57,675 bases of DNA. Origin: Bdellovibrionales bacterium (GTDB taxonomy: Bacteria; Bdellovibrionota; Bdellovibrionia; Bdellovibrionales; UBA1609). The stretch covers positions 1 to 57,675 of the forward strand of contig JAAOIH010000008.1 of assembly GCA_015163875.1 (NCBI GenBank), given 5' to 3'. A model generated the notes under the pieces. It was not told where the DNA came from and made no database searches. It was given only the letters and a program-made list of their open reading frames with translations. Below are positions 47,909 to 56,750 of the stretch, in pieces. Position numbers and translations under genes: made by a program. Numbering within the stretch: position 1 is the stretch's first letter; each line of letters opens with the position of its first letter.

Positions 47909-48493
47909 TTACTCATACTTTTGTTTTAAAAATTTTAAAAATAATTTAGTTTTATCTTTTAAGTCTAATAAGTTTGAATTATTAAAAATAACATAATCTG
48001 CTAGCTCTTCTTTTTTTTGAATTGGAATTTGCATATTATATATTTTATCAAACTTTTGTTTTGACATATTTTTTTTTAACAGCCTAGATTCACAATGTTC
48101 TTTATTTGCACTTACAACAAGAACACAATCGTAATCTGTTGTTTCTTTTTTTTCAAAAAAAACTGGTGCTTCGTAAAAAAAATATAAAGATTTTTTTTGT
48201 TTGCAAAGCTCTTTATGCTGTTTAACTCTTTTGTTTAGCTCTGGATATAAAAGTTTTTCTAATTTTTTAAGTTTTGCCTGATCTTTAAACGCAATATCTG
48301 ATATAGATTTTTTACTAACTTGTTTTTCGGTTAAAGAAAAAATATTTGCCATCTCTTTTTTAAAAATACCGTCTTCGTAAATATTGTTAATTATAATATC
48401 TGCACTAAAAACAGAATAAGATTTATGTTTTAAAATACTAGCAACGCTGCTTTTTCCACTACCCAAACTTCCTGTTATTATAATATTGTACAT
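47909..48493 (-). CDS. coaE: Dephospho-CoA kinase
   Basis: Catalyses the last step of coenzyme A synthesis by phosphorylating dephospho-CoA. The 194-residue P-loop protein has 'GSLGSGKSSVASILK' at the N-terminus, 'VFSADIIINNIY' (the DxD-like region) and 'FYEAPVFFEK' (the usual 'DVPLLFE' site). 'ADYVIFNNSNL' near the C-terminus matches the family's 'ADxVIxNxG'. It overlaps addB by 8 bases. The 202 bases upstream, shared with the kinase gene, are an AT-rich divergent promoter region. Confidence 0.92.
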   Translation of the reverse strand: MYNIIITGSLGSGKSSVASILKHKSYSVFSADIIINNIYEDGIFKKEMANIFSLTEKQVSKKSISDIAFKDQAKLKKLEKLLYPELNKRVKQHKELCKQKKSLYFFYEAPVFFEKKETTDYDCVLVVSANKEHCESRLLKKNMSKQKFDKIYNMQIPIQKKEELADYVIFNNSNLLDLKDKTKLFLKFLKQKYE

Positions 48494-48645
48494 TTAGCTT
48501 CTCTTTTTATAAGCACGCCCTAGACTTTATTCCTTGTTATTGCCTATTTTTTAATACGACTAAAGTATAAATTAAATAAAAAGTTAAATCTACCTCTTAA
48601 ATTAATGTAAAATTTAAGCATATATATGACAAAATACTTTAGATT

Positions 48646-48651
48646 TATAAT
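48646..48651 (+). promoter_or_regulatory. Possible -10 element before the Ser/Thr kinase gene
   Basis: TATAAT at 48646-48651 lies 44 bases before the kinase ATG. No good -35 hexamer is found 16-18 bases further up (ATGACA is only 14 bases away), so the call is weak. Confidence 0.3.
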
Positions 48652-48695
48652 ATAGCTACCGATTACTTAATGAACACACAGAGTTAAAGATTATT

Positions 48696-50555
48696 ATGAA
48701 ATATCAAAAAATTGGACCATATATTTTATTACAAAAAATTGCCGCTGGTGGCATGGCAGATATTTTTTTAGCCAAAAAATCTGGGCCTAATAATTTAAAT
48801 AGCTTTTATGCTGTAAAAAAAATTCTAGAAAAATATGCAGAAATGCCTAAATTTCATAAAATGTTTCATGAAGAGGCTAAAATAACCAATGCATTAAGCC
48901 TAGATATTCATAAAAATGTAATGACTTCGGCCACTTATGAAAAGGTTGGATCTTCTTATATTTTTGTAATGGAGTATATTAAGGGTCTAAATTTAAAGCA
49001 TTTTTTAAAACTTGCGGATAAAAAAAATAGTCCAATTGGCTTAGAGGCGGCTTTATATATAACTGCAGAAATAGCCTCTGGGTTAGATCATCTTCATAAT
49101 TTAGTAAATCTAAAAACTGGACAGCCTCTAAATCTAATACATCGTGATATTAGTCCTCAAAATGTGATGATAAGTCATAATGGTCAAATTAAAATTATCG
49201 ACTTTGGTATAGCGAAAGCTTCTATTTTGGAAGAAACTCAAGCCGATTCTGGAATAAAAGGAAAAATGGCATACATGAGTCCGGAGCAGGCGACTGGAAA
49301 TAGTCTAGATAACAGAAGTGATATTTTTTCTTTAGGAATTATGCTTTGGGAGTTGCTTGCAAAAAAGCGTTTGTTTTTAGCAGACTCTAGCATGGAGACA
49401 TTAAGAAATGTTAGGAATTGTGAAGTTCCAAATATTAAAACTTTTAATCCTAATATATCTCCAGAAGTTGAACAAATTTTAAAAAGAAGTTTGGCAAAAA
49501 ATAAAGAAGACAGATATGCTCGTGCTACAGATTTTGCTCAAGATTTATATAAAGCATTGCAGGGAAAAGAAAATTTTTCTTCTTATAACTTTGAAAAATT
49601 AGCAAAAAATATTTACACAAATGATATTATAAAAAATAGAAGACTTTTAGCAAAGTACATTAATCTTTCTTTAGATGGAAAAAATTCAGCTGTAGATATT
49701 ACTAATATAGGTGTGGATTTTGACAAAATAGGAAAAGAAGAAACAGAGGATCTAAGCTTGGTAAAAAGTGAAATGCCCAGTAGCCCTGTTGTAAATACAT
49801 TAATTGATAAATTTGAACCTGCCCATGCGCACAATCAGACTGGTAAAAATAAACACAAAAAAAATATAGATTTTAATTTAAATACCGTTGTTGAGCATCA
49901 AATAAAATCAAAACAAAGAAATTTATTAGCAGCACAAGCTAAACTTAAAAAATCTGCATTAAACTATAAAATCTCTAGCAATACTCATACAGGATATACT
50001 AATACTAAAACATTTAGAAAAAAAACTAAAAACTCTCCTTTTTTTGGAATAGCATTTAGTGCGTCTTTGGCAATTGCTGGATTTTTTTTATTTTCTAGTC
50101 CAAATCAGCAAAATTCTTTAATACAAAAAATTGTAAAATTAAAAAATAATATTGCAAAACAGCCAAAAAATAATATTGTAAATATTGTGTCCCCTGTAAC
50201 AAAAAATATTATATCAGACTACGCTAATAAAAAAATTAATGTCCGTGATGCTGTAGCAGCTGCAACTATCTTAACTTATTTTCATACTAAACCAGCAGGA
50301 GTAGAAATCTTTGTTGATGGAAGGCCTGTAAATATTTCTCCAAATAATATTGAGCTTCCAAAAAATAAAATAGTAGAAATAACTTTAAAAAAATATAAAT
50401 ATAAAACAGAAAAATTTAAAATAAACACAAATTTACTTTTGAAAAAAAGAAGAAGTCCTGCATCTATAAAAAATAATATAATTATCAACAGTCAGGAAAT
50501 ACTAATAACTTTAAAAAAGTTAAAAATCTTTAATAAAAGCGGAACTTCTGAATAG
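48696..50555 (+). CDS. Membrane-anchored Ser/Thr protein kinase with PEGA domain
   Basis: 619 residues. The Hanks-type kinase domain (about 1-290) has the Gly loop 'IAAGGMADIFLAKK', Lys in 'YAVKKIL', 'HRDISPQNVMI' and 'DFGIAKA' and 'AYMSPEQATG', so it should be active. A polar linker follows, then one transmembrane helix near 450-468 ('FGIAFSASLAIAGFFLF'). An extracytoplasmic PEGA domain lies at about 527-575 ('TKPAGVEIFVDGRPV'). This layout suggests an envelope-sensing signalling kinase. Its stop is 26 bases before the probable NAD kinase start, so the two form an operon. Confidence 0.92.
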   Translation: MKYQKIGPYILLQKIAAGGMADIFLAKKSGPNNLNSFYAVKKILEKYAEMPKFHKMFHEEAKITNALSLDIHKNVMTSATYEKVGSSYIFVMEYIKGLNLKHFLKLADKKNSPIGLEAALYITAEIASGLDHLHNLVNLKTGQPLNLIHRDISPQNVMISHNGQIKIIDFGIAKASILEETQADSGIKGKMAYMSPEQATGNSLDNRSDIFSLGIMLWELLAKKRLFLADSSMETLRNVRNCEVPNIKTFNPNISPEVEQILKRSLAKNKEDRYARATDFAQDLYKALQGKENFSSYNFEKLAKNIYTNDIIKNRRLLAKYINLSLDGKNSAVDITNIGVDFDKIGKEETEDLSLVKSEMPSSPVVNTLIDKFEPAHAHNQTGKNKHKKNIDFNLNTVVEHQIKSKQRNLLAAQAKLKKSALNYKISSNTHTGYTNTKTFRKKTKNSPFFGIAFSASLAIAGFFLFSSPNQQNSLIQKIVKLKNNIAKQPKNNIVNIVSPVTKNIISDYANKKINVRDAVAAATILTYFHTKPAGVEIFVDGRPVNISPNNIELPKNKIVEITLKKYKYKTEKFKINTNLLLKKRRSPASIKNNIIINSQEILITLKKLKIFNKSGTSE

Positions 50556-50581
50556 CTAAGGTTATTTAATAAGGAAATTTT

Positions 50582-51421
50582 ATCTATACACATTCAATTA
50601 AAAATATTTTAATTTTTTACAAGAATGATTGTAAAAAATCAAAAGATACTGCAAAAAAATTATCTGCATGGTTTAAAGAAAAAAAAAAGAATGCGTCTAT
50701 TGTTTCTAGCTCAAAAAAGATTAAAATAAACAGCAATTGCGACCTTGTAACTACAATTGGTGGCGACGGAACATACTTAAAGGTTGCTAAATTATTTAAA
50801 ACCAAGTCAATACCAAGTGTAGGCATCAACACTGGGTCTTTGGGTTTTTTGACACATGTTTCTGAAAAAAAAATGAAAAGTTTTTTTAATAAAGTTTTTT
50901 CTAAAAAAGCTATTTTACATAAACATAATTTAATAAAAATAAAAATAAAAAATAAAATTTTTTATGCTCTTAATGATGTGTCTATAGAGCGTAATAGTTT
51001 AAGCAATTTACTTTCTTTAAAAGTTTGCTTATTTAAAAAAAAAATTTACACTATAAAATCTGATGGAATTATTTTATCTACGGCCCTTGGGTCAACGGCA
51101 TATAATTTAGCAGCAGGTGGCCCAATACTGCACCCCTCTTTACAAAATATATCTATTACTCCAATTGCTCCGCATAGTTTAACTGTTAGGCCAATTGTTT
51201 TAAACGATAATTATCAAATTAATATTCAAATAAAAAAAACAAAACATAAAAATAAAAATAAATCCACACTAAGTGTTGATGGCAAAAGATATATTATGCT
51301 TAATCAGGGCGATGATATACATATTAGTAAGTCGCCTTATCAGCATTATATATTAAGAGAAAGTAATTTTAATTATTTTTCTATACTAAAAGAAAAATTT
51401 AATTTTGGAGAAAGAGGTTAA
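50582..51421 (+). CDS. nadK: NAD kinase with a non-canonical start codon
   Basis: Makes NADP from NAD and ATP. The frame encodes 'IKNILIFYKND' at the N-terminus, the diagnostic 'TIGGDGTYLKVAKLF' and 'VGINTGSLGFLT', then 'STALGSTAYNLAAGGPI', 'TPIAPHSLTVRPIV' and 'LSVDGK'. No ATG, GTG or TTG occurs in this frame between the in-frame stop at 50570-50572 and the GGDG motif; the first TTG codons come well after it. An AAGGAA Shine-Dalgarno at 50571-50576 lies 5 bases before ATC (50582), and an ATT follows at 50597. Translation therefore seems to begin at ATC or ATT. A sequencing error is the alternative. Confidence 0.85.
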   Translation: MYTHSIKNILIFYKNDCKKSKDTAKKLSAWFKEKKKNASIVSSSKKIKINSNCDLVTTIGGDGTYLKVAKLFKTKSIPSVGINTGSLGFLTHVSEKKMKSFFNKVFSKKAILHKHNLIKIKIKNKIFYALNDVSIERNSLSNLLSLKVCLFKKKIYTIKSDGIILSTALGSTAYNLAAGGPILHPSLQNISITPIAPHSLTVRPIVLNDNYQINIQIKKTKHKNKNKSTLSVDGKRYIMLNQGDDIHISKSPYQHYILRESNFNYFSILKEKFNFGERG

Positions 51422-51510
51422 TTAATTTTACTAACTTAAAAAATTGTCTAATCTATTTTAATTAAAACTTAATAAAAAATTATTTAAGCTAATTAATTTT
51501 ACTAACTTAA
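51419..51510. repeat. 21-bp direct repeat at the nadK / lpxH-like junction
   Basis: TAATTAATTTTACTAACTTAA occurs at 51419-51439 and 51490-51510. After each copy (and before the second) CTTAATAAAAAATTAT-T-type sequence recurs. It looks like a partly decayed tandem duplication of the 3' end of the gene ending at 51502. Confidence 0.85.
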
Positions 51511-52287
51511 TAAAAAATTATCTAGGCTATCTAGTTTAATTTTTTTATCAATAATAGATAAAACATGAGGTGATTTTTTCCACTCCCCCAAGTTAATTGC
51601 ATATTTTTCTTTTTCAATACATTTATATTTATACATATCGGCTACATGAACATGTCCGTTAATAAAAACATCTACAGATTCGTTTTTGCATCTAACTTCT
51701 GCATAATCATGCAACATTTTGCGAATATTTTTTTCATACTCAGTTTTTTTAATATGTGTTTTATTTAAAAAAAATATTTTTCTTTTAAGCGAGCTAAGAA
51801 ATCCTAAAAAAAATCCCAAATAAAATATAAAAAAACCTGGAGATATATTAACAACATGCTTAAAGATTTTAGTATTAATAAGTTTTTTCCATTTAAAATA
51901 CCAGTGGTCATTTTGATTAATTAAATCTCCATGTTCTACTTTTAAATTTAGTCCATCAAGGCAAAAATTTTTAGGCGAATTATAAGTTTTGATTCCATCT
52001 TTATCTTTATCTTTAAAAAATTTATCTAAATACAGATCGTGATTGCCCTCAAAATAATGTATTTGTGTTCCGTTTTTAGAAATATCTTGTAATAAAATTA
52101 CAACATCAGAGAAATGATTAAAAAAAATAGGTTTATCAGAAATCCACAGGTCAAAAATATCACCTACTAAAAATAAATGGTCTGTGTTTTTTGATTTTAA
52201 AACAAATTTTAAAAATTTTAAAAAATTAATATACTCTAAGCCCTGATGTTCTTTTAAATGAACATCAGATACAAATAATAGTTTCAT
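51502..52287 (-). CDS. lpxH: LpxH-like metallophosphoesterase
   Basis: Probably UDP-2,3-diacylglucosamine diphosphatase of lipid A synthesis, or a close relative. The 261-residue protein has the dimetal motifs in order: 'FVSDVHL', 'VGDIFDLW', 'EGNHDLYL', 'VEHGDLINQ' and 'INGHVHVADM'. 'GDIFDLWI' and 'HGD' are LpxH-like. A hydrophobic insert ('FFIFYLGFFLGFLSSL') in the middle could touch the membrane as the LpxH lid does. It starts 14 bases after ftsZ ends, so it is cotranscribed with the division genes. Other UDP-sugar pyrophosphatase activities remain possible. Confidence 0.75.
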   Translation of the reverse strand: MKLLFVSDVHLKEHQGLEYINFLKFLKFVLKSKNTDHLFLVGDIFDLWISDKPIFFNHFSDVVILLQDISKNGTQIHYFEGNHDLYLDKFFKDKDKDGIKTYNSPKNFCLDGLNLKVEHGDLINQNDHWYFKWKKLINTKIFKHVVNISPGFFIFYLGFFLGFLSSLKRKIFFLNKTHIKKTEYEKNIRKMLHDYAEVRCKNESVDVFINGHVHVADMYKYKCIEKEKYAINLGEWKKSPHVLSIIDKKIKLDSLDNFLLS

Positions 52288-52301
52288 ATAAATTTAAAAA
52301 T

Positions 52302-53768
52302 TTATTTATCTAAGTCCATCCACTTTTTTTTAAAAGAGGCCCAATCTAATCCTGCCTTAAAAGGAGATGATACAACTTTTTTTGCTATATCTTTAACTGT
52401 ATCAATTGGATTATTTTCTACATCGTCTTCTAAATTCATGCTAAGTTGTTCTTTGTTAGTATTACTAGTAGTTTCTGATTCTAAATCAAAAACTTTTGCT
52501 TTTTCTAATAATAATTTACGAGAATCTTCTTTTTTTGTTATTTTTTCTTCTAAAGCATTATTTTTTACAAAATCTTGTTCAACAAAAGCTTCTTCTTTTG
52601 TATTAGCTTCGGTCTCTTTAGTTAAAGCAGTTTCTTTTGTATTAAAACTTTTTTCTGTTGTGCTTATTGGCGTGCTTGCAATATTAGTTTTAGTAAAATT
52701 TTGCGCCATGCCTTCTATATGCATATTATTTTGATTAGTCTGTGCTGGTGGATAAGAGTGTGCTCTAGAATTATGTGAATTATATAAATGACTTTCTTTT
52801 TCTTTAAATCCTGTTGCAACAACAGTTACAAAAATTTCGTCATCTTTAATTTTTTCATCAATCACTGATCCAAATATAATTTCTGCATCTTCGTCGGCTG
52901 CATTAGAAATTAAAGAAGCTGCTTCGTTAACTTCCCATAAAGTTAAATTTGAATTTCCGGTAATATTAATAATTACTCCAGTAGCTCCGTCAATTGATAC
53001 ATTTTCTAATAATGGTGACTTAATAGCGGCTTGAGCAGCTTCGACAGCTCTTGATTCTCCAGAGCCAGTTCCACTTCCCATTAATGCAACACCTTGTGAA
53101 TGCATTACTGTTTTAATGTCTGCAAAGTCTAAGTTAATTAAACCTTCAACATTAATTAAATCAGAAATACTTTTAACAGCTTGTAAAAGTATAGAGTCTG
53201 CTTTTCTAAAAGTTTCTATTAAAGGTGTTTTTTCGTTAGAAATAGCTAATAGTTTTTGATTAGGTATAACAATTAAGGTATCAACATTTGATTTTAATAA
53301 CTCTATTCCTTTTTCTGCATTCTTTGCTCTTTTTTTACCTTCAAAAAGAAATGGCTTGGTTACAACACCAACTGTTAAAATTCCTAATTCTCTTGCAATG
53401 CGAGCAATGATTGGCACGGCCCCAGTTCCAGTTCCGCCTCCCATTCCTGCGGTAATAAATAACATGTCGTGGCCTGTTAGCATGTCTTTAATTTCATCTT
53501 CTGATTCTAGTGCAGATTGTTCGCCGATTTCTGGATTAGCGCCAGCCCCTAGGCCTTTGGTCATGGACTTTCCTAAATAAATTTTTGAATCTGATGGGTT
53601 GTTGTCTAAAGCTTGTCTGTCTGTGTTTGCGGCTATAAATTCTACGCCTTTTAAATTATTATCCAGCATAGTTTTAATAACATTTCCGCCTCCGCCACCT
53701 ACTCCTATAACGCAAATTTTAGCTCCTGGAGTATCTATAGTACTTTGTGCAATTTCAAACATAGGCAT
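52302..53768 (-). CDS. ftsZ: Cell division protein FtsZ with atypical C-terminus
   Basis: The tubulin-like GTPase that forms the division ring. The polymerising core is normal: 'GVGGGGGNVIKTML' (22 onward), 'NTDRQAL', the tubulin signature 'GGGTGTGAVPIIA' and 'NLDFADIKTVM'. After about residue 325 a long Thr/Lys/Glu-rich linker follows. The protein ends 'SSPFKAGLDWASFKKKWMDL' plus DK. The conserved C-terminal peptide with an 'IPxFLR' core, which docks FtsA and ZipA elsewhere, is not recognisable. No ftsA lies between ftsQ and this gene; the 102-base gap instead has an AAGGA Shine-Dalgarno close to the ATG. Confidence 0.96.
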   Translation of the reverse strand: MPMFEIAQSTIDTPGAKICVIGVGGGGGNVIKTMLDNNLKGVEFIAANTDRQALDNNPSDSKIYLGKSMTKGLGAGANPEIGEQSALESEDEIKDMLTGHDMLFITAGMGGGTGTGAVPIIARIARELGILTVGVVTKPFLFEGKKRAKNAEKGIELLKSNVDTLIVIPNQKLLAISNEKTPLIETFRKADSILLQAVKSISDLINVEGLINLDFADIKTVMHSQGVALMGSGTGSGESRAVEAAQAAIKSPLLENVSIDGATGVIINITGNSNLTLWEVNEAASLISNAADEDAEIIFGSVIDEKIKDDEIFVTVVATGFKEKESHLYNSHNSRAHSYPPAQTNQNNMHIEGMAQNFTKTNIASTPISTTEKSFNTKETALTKETEANTKEEAFVEQDFVKNNALEEKITKKEDSRKLLLEKAKVFDLESETTSNTNKEQLSMNLEDDVENNPIDTVKDIAKKVVSSPFKAGLDWASFKKKWMDLDK

Positions 53769-53870
53769 TGTCCTTAGTAAAAGTTTTAAAGCTTATTAGG
53801 CTCACACTCTATTAAATGATGACGCACTTATTAAGAACAATCAAGCCCTCTAAACAAAGGGCCAGCTTGC

Positions 53871-54638
53871 TTAGTTGTAAGAAACAAAAATTTTATTAAT
53901 AAATCTGGCGTCTATTGTTAGCGCCTTGTATGAATTTTTATCTAAATAGTTTAAAACTTTTGTAAATTTTTTTATAATTTTTTTTAAATTATTTTTTTTG
54001 TCTAAAGATAAATTTTTCCAATTAAGTTTTATTTTTACATAAGGTTTTTGTAAAAACAGATGGGCTTCTTTTTTTGAAACATAGTGCATGGTTGAAATTT
54101 TGTTTGCAAATAATTTAAATTCTAATAGCTTAAAAATAAAATCTAAAAACTCTTGTTTTTGTTTTTTATTTTTTGGCAATTTCCCCTCTAAAACAGGAGA
54201 TATATATCTTGTTTTTGTATTTACACTTAGAGTTTTGCCATTGCTTAGCATTTTGTACAATTTTCCATTATTGCTTAAATATAAAAAAAATTTAGGGTTT
54301 AAACTAAATTTTATTTTTAATGTATTTGGAAATTTTTTATAAAAAGACAAATTTAAAAAAATATTTTCTTTTTTTAAAATTTTAAATATGTTTTTAAAAT
54401 CTAATAATAATAAAGATTTGCCTATATATGGATTTAATAATTTTTTAACTTTATTTTTATATTCTTGTTTGCTGTAAACAGACTCAATGTATGAATTTGT
54501 CTGATTTTGTTGCTGTAAAATATTTATTTCAATAGTTTTTAATCTAAAAAAATAAAATGTTGCACTTAAAGTAATGCAAAAAGCTAAAAGCAAAAAAAAT
54601 AACTTCCATTTTTTTTTAATCAAGTTCATAATTTGCAC
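53871..54638 (-). CDS. ftsQ: FtsQ/DivIB-like division protein
   Basis: 255 residues. A cytoplasmic N-terminus 'MNLIKKKWK' leads to one transmembrane helix (about 12-30, 'LFFLLLAFCITLSATFYFF'). A periplasmic POTRA-like part follows ('YIGKSLLLLDFKNIFKILKK', 'FYKKFPNTLKIKF'), then the beta region ('GKLYKMLSNGKTL', 'SPVLEGKLPKNK'). This order and the position directly upstream of ftsZ identify it as FtsQ, the divisome scaffold for FtsB and FtsL. The sequence is very Lys-rich and diverged. ftsA, usually next to it, is missing. Confidence 0.8.
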   Translation of the reverse strand: MQIMNLIKKKWKLFFLLLAFCITLSATFYFFRLKTIEINILQQQNQTNSYIESVYSKQEYKNKVKKLLNPYIGKSLLLLDFKNIFKILKKENIFLNLSFYKKFPNTLKIKFSLNPKFFLYLSNNGKLYKMLSNGKTLSVNTKTRYISPVLEGKLPKNKKQKQEFLDFIFKLLEFKLFANKISTMHYVSKKEAHLFLQKPYVKIKLNWKNLSLDKKNNLKKIIKKFTKVLNYLDKNSYKALTIDARFINKIFVSYN

Positions 54639-54682
54639 TATACTATGTTTTTTGCATATAAAACTAGCATTTTTATACTTTT

Positions 54683-55258
54683 ATGATGAATAAAATTTAC
54701 ATACTACTTGTTAGCTTAATTTTGGTTTTTTTATTTAGCCTTAGGGATACAAATAAAATGCTAATTTATAATTTTTTAATTAGCACAATAAATGAGACAA
54801 AAAAATTAAGCATAGATAGCAAAGATAAAAATACAGTTAAGGATAAAGATAAATTTAAATATGCAGCAAAAGATATAGCTAAATACATAAACAAGTATAT
54901 ATATAAGTACAGAGATATACTAAATAACAAAAAACAACTTTTAGTAAAAAAAATATTTTATAAAAAAATCAATTTTTTGTGGAAAAAAGATTTACATAAC
55001 TTAATTAAAAAAAATATACCTCCAAAAGAATGGTATAAAATAAAAAGCATAGAGTGGAATAATAAAGAGATATCTAAGAATTTAAAGTCTCCAGTAATAT
55101 TAAAAAAAAATGGAAGTTACCATTTAAACATTTACGCATATTTATTAAATGAAGATTACTCTGCATTAGTTATTCAATACAATCTTACAAATATTAAAAA
55201 CAAAAATCTAATTTGGGAATTTTCTAGAACTTTTAAAACAAAAAGTTTTACAAATTAA
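54683..55258 (+). CDS. Small membrane-anchored protein of unknown function
   Basis: 191 residues. One N-terminal hydrophobic segment ('IYILLVSLILVFLFSL') is followed by an extremely Lys/Asn/Tyr-rich part ('KDKFKYAAKDIAKYINKYIY'), then a more regular region ('SALVIQYNLTNIKNKNLIWE') that looks beta-stranded. No family recognised. It is transcribed away from ftsQ across a 44-base gap. Its stop shares TTAA with the stop of the convergent acyl-CoA dehydrogenase gene. Confidence 0.6.
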   Translation: MMNKIYILLVSLILVFLFSLRDTNKMLIYNFLISTINETKKLSIDSKDKNTVKDKDKFKYAAKDIAKYINKYIYKYRDILNNKKQLLVKKIFYKKINFLWKKDLHNLIKKNIPPKEWYKIKSIEWNNKEISKNLKSPVILKKNGSYHLNIYAYLLNEDYSALVIQYNLTNIKNKNLIWEFSRTFKTKSFTN

Positions 55259-56606
55259 AATCTTAGGCGAAAGCTTTCAATAATAATTTCTGCAATAAAA
55301 AAAGCTATTTTTTTACTAATAAGCTGAGATTCTTCTAAAGATTGAGAGCTTAACTTGTTTACAATAGTAGTTAGTTGATCTAATTTTTTCAAAATTTTTT
55401 CTTTTTCTTTGTTCTTATTTTTTACAAAATTCAAAATATTATGAACTTCTTTTACAAAAGCTTGGAAAGACTGATCTTTATTCAAAGCTTTTAAAGTATC
55501 TAAGCTCAAAATATTAGCTGTTCCCTCCCAAATGCTTAAAACTTGAGAGTCTCTAAAAATACGAGGAATTCCTGTATCTTCAATATAACCAAAACCTCCA
55601 AAACTTTCTAAAAGCTCACTGGCAACTAACATATTTTTTTTGGCAGTGTACAATTTACATACTGGAGTTAAAAGGCGCAAAATCTGACTTTGTTCTTTTG
55701 TTGATCTTTTATTTTCTTCTAGGCCAAGAAGATAAACCGCATACATGGTTAGATAAAAATTATTTTCATTATTTAAAGCCGCCTCATCTAAACTTTGTTT
55801 GTGCAAAGGGTGGTCTATGAGTTTTTTTCCAAAAGATAATCGTTGTTGCGCAAAAGATTTGCTCAAAGAATGCAAATGTTTTCCCAAAGAACAGGCAGTA
55901 ATAGAATTATGTAAACGGGTAATATTAAGAAGTGGTGTTATTTTTTTAATACCATTTCCGTATTCACCAATTACATGAGCTATGCTTCCTTTTAATTTTA
56001 TCTCTGCTGTTGGAAGAGCGTTTGTACCTAGTTTATTTTTTAATCGACATATTTCCAAATTGTTCCATTTGCCATTTTTGTTTTTTGTTTCTAAAAAAAA
56101 TAAAGAAAGCCCATCTTTTCCCTCTATACGAGCTAAAGTAAATGCTACAGAGGCAGTAATTGCAGAGGTAAACCACTTTTCTCCATACAGCCTCCATGTT
56201 GCATTTTCTTTTTTAGCAATGGTTTCAGTAGATGCCCTAACATCACTTCCTCCTTTTTTTTCTGTCATCCATTGTGCAGAAGAAATAAATTTTTTGGAAT
56301 CTCTAGAAGTAAACTTTTTAAAATAAGCCGCCAGTGGTTTGTTATAAATTTGAGACAGCTTTGCCGCTCCATCTGTCATAGCCAGTGGACAAGTGTAAAA
56401 AGCCGATGCAGGGTTAAACAAATACAATTTTAAAAACTGAAAACAGCCCATGGTTTTGCTTGGTTTTCAAGATGGTTTCCAAATTGTGTTAGTTCTTCTA
56501 TAATTTCTTTTTGCATTTCTACAGGAAAAAATTTTTTAATGTAATTGTGCAACATTTTGTCATCAACAAAAGGGTTTTTAAAAGAAATGTTAGGATAAGA
56601 TGACAT
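55255..56606 (-). pseudogene. Acyl-CoA dehydrogenase (AidB/ACAD type), frameshifted
   Basis: Two frames make one protein. The first (ATG at 56604-56606) gives 'NPFVDDKMLHNYIKKFF' to 'QAKPWAVFSF' and stops at 56430. The second continues with 'LKLYLFNPASAFYTCPLAM', 'MTEKKGGSDVRAST', 'SFGGFGYIEDTGIPRIFRD' and 'LSIWEGTANILSLD', an FAD enzyme that oxidises acyl-CoA thioesters. The break lies in a run of five A on the plus strand (56432-56436). One missing base there, or -1 slippage on TTT just before the TAA, would restore the frame. So the gene is either a recent pseudogene, a sequencing error, or a frameshift-expressed gene. Confidence 0.8.
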
Positions 56607-56693
56607 TTTATTTATAATGAATTGTGTCTTTTTTTTGTCAAATGGAATATTAAAGTAGCCTAATTGTTTGAAACACAATTATATAGGTATTTT

Positions 56694-56724
56694 AAAAAAA
56701 GCCAATTGTTTTAAAACAACTGGC
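56694..56724 (-). terminator. Intrinsic terminator after the last lipoprotein gene
   Basis: On the minus strand GCCAGTTGTTTT pairs with AAAACAATTGGC (56701-56724; one G-U pair) and is followed by seven T (56694-56700). It lies 27 bases after the stop at 56751, so it ends the single-gene lipoprotein transcript before the acyl-CoA dehydrogenase. Confidence 0.8.
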
Positions 56725-56750
56725 AAGAGAAAAATATTTATATCCGGATT

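Noticed and set aside
53845-53862. Hairpin GCCCT / AGGGC between ftsQ and ftsZ as a terminator
   Set aside because: The stem is five base pairs and no T-run follows on the minus strand; a regulatory role cannot be excluded but is not supported.
56607-56678. Upstream TTG as the start of the acyl-CoA dehydrogenase
   Set aside because: The added residues have no family likeness and overlap a small inverted repeat; the ATG at 56606 matches the start of the conserved N-terminus.
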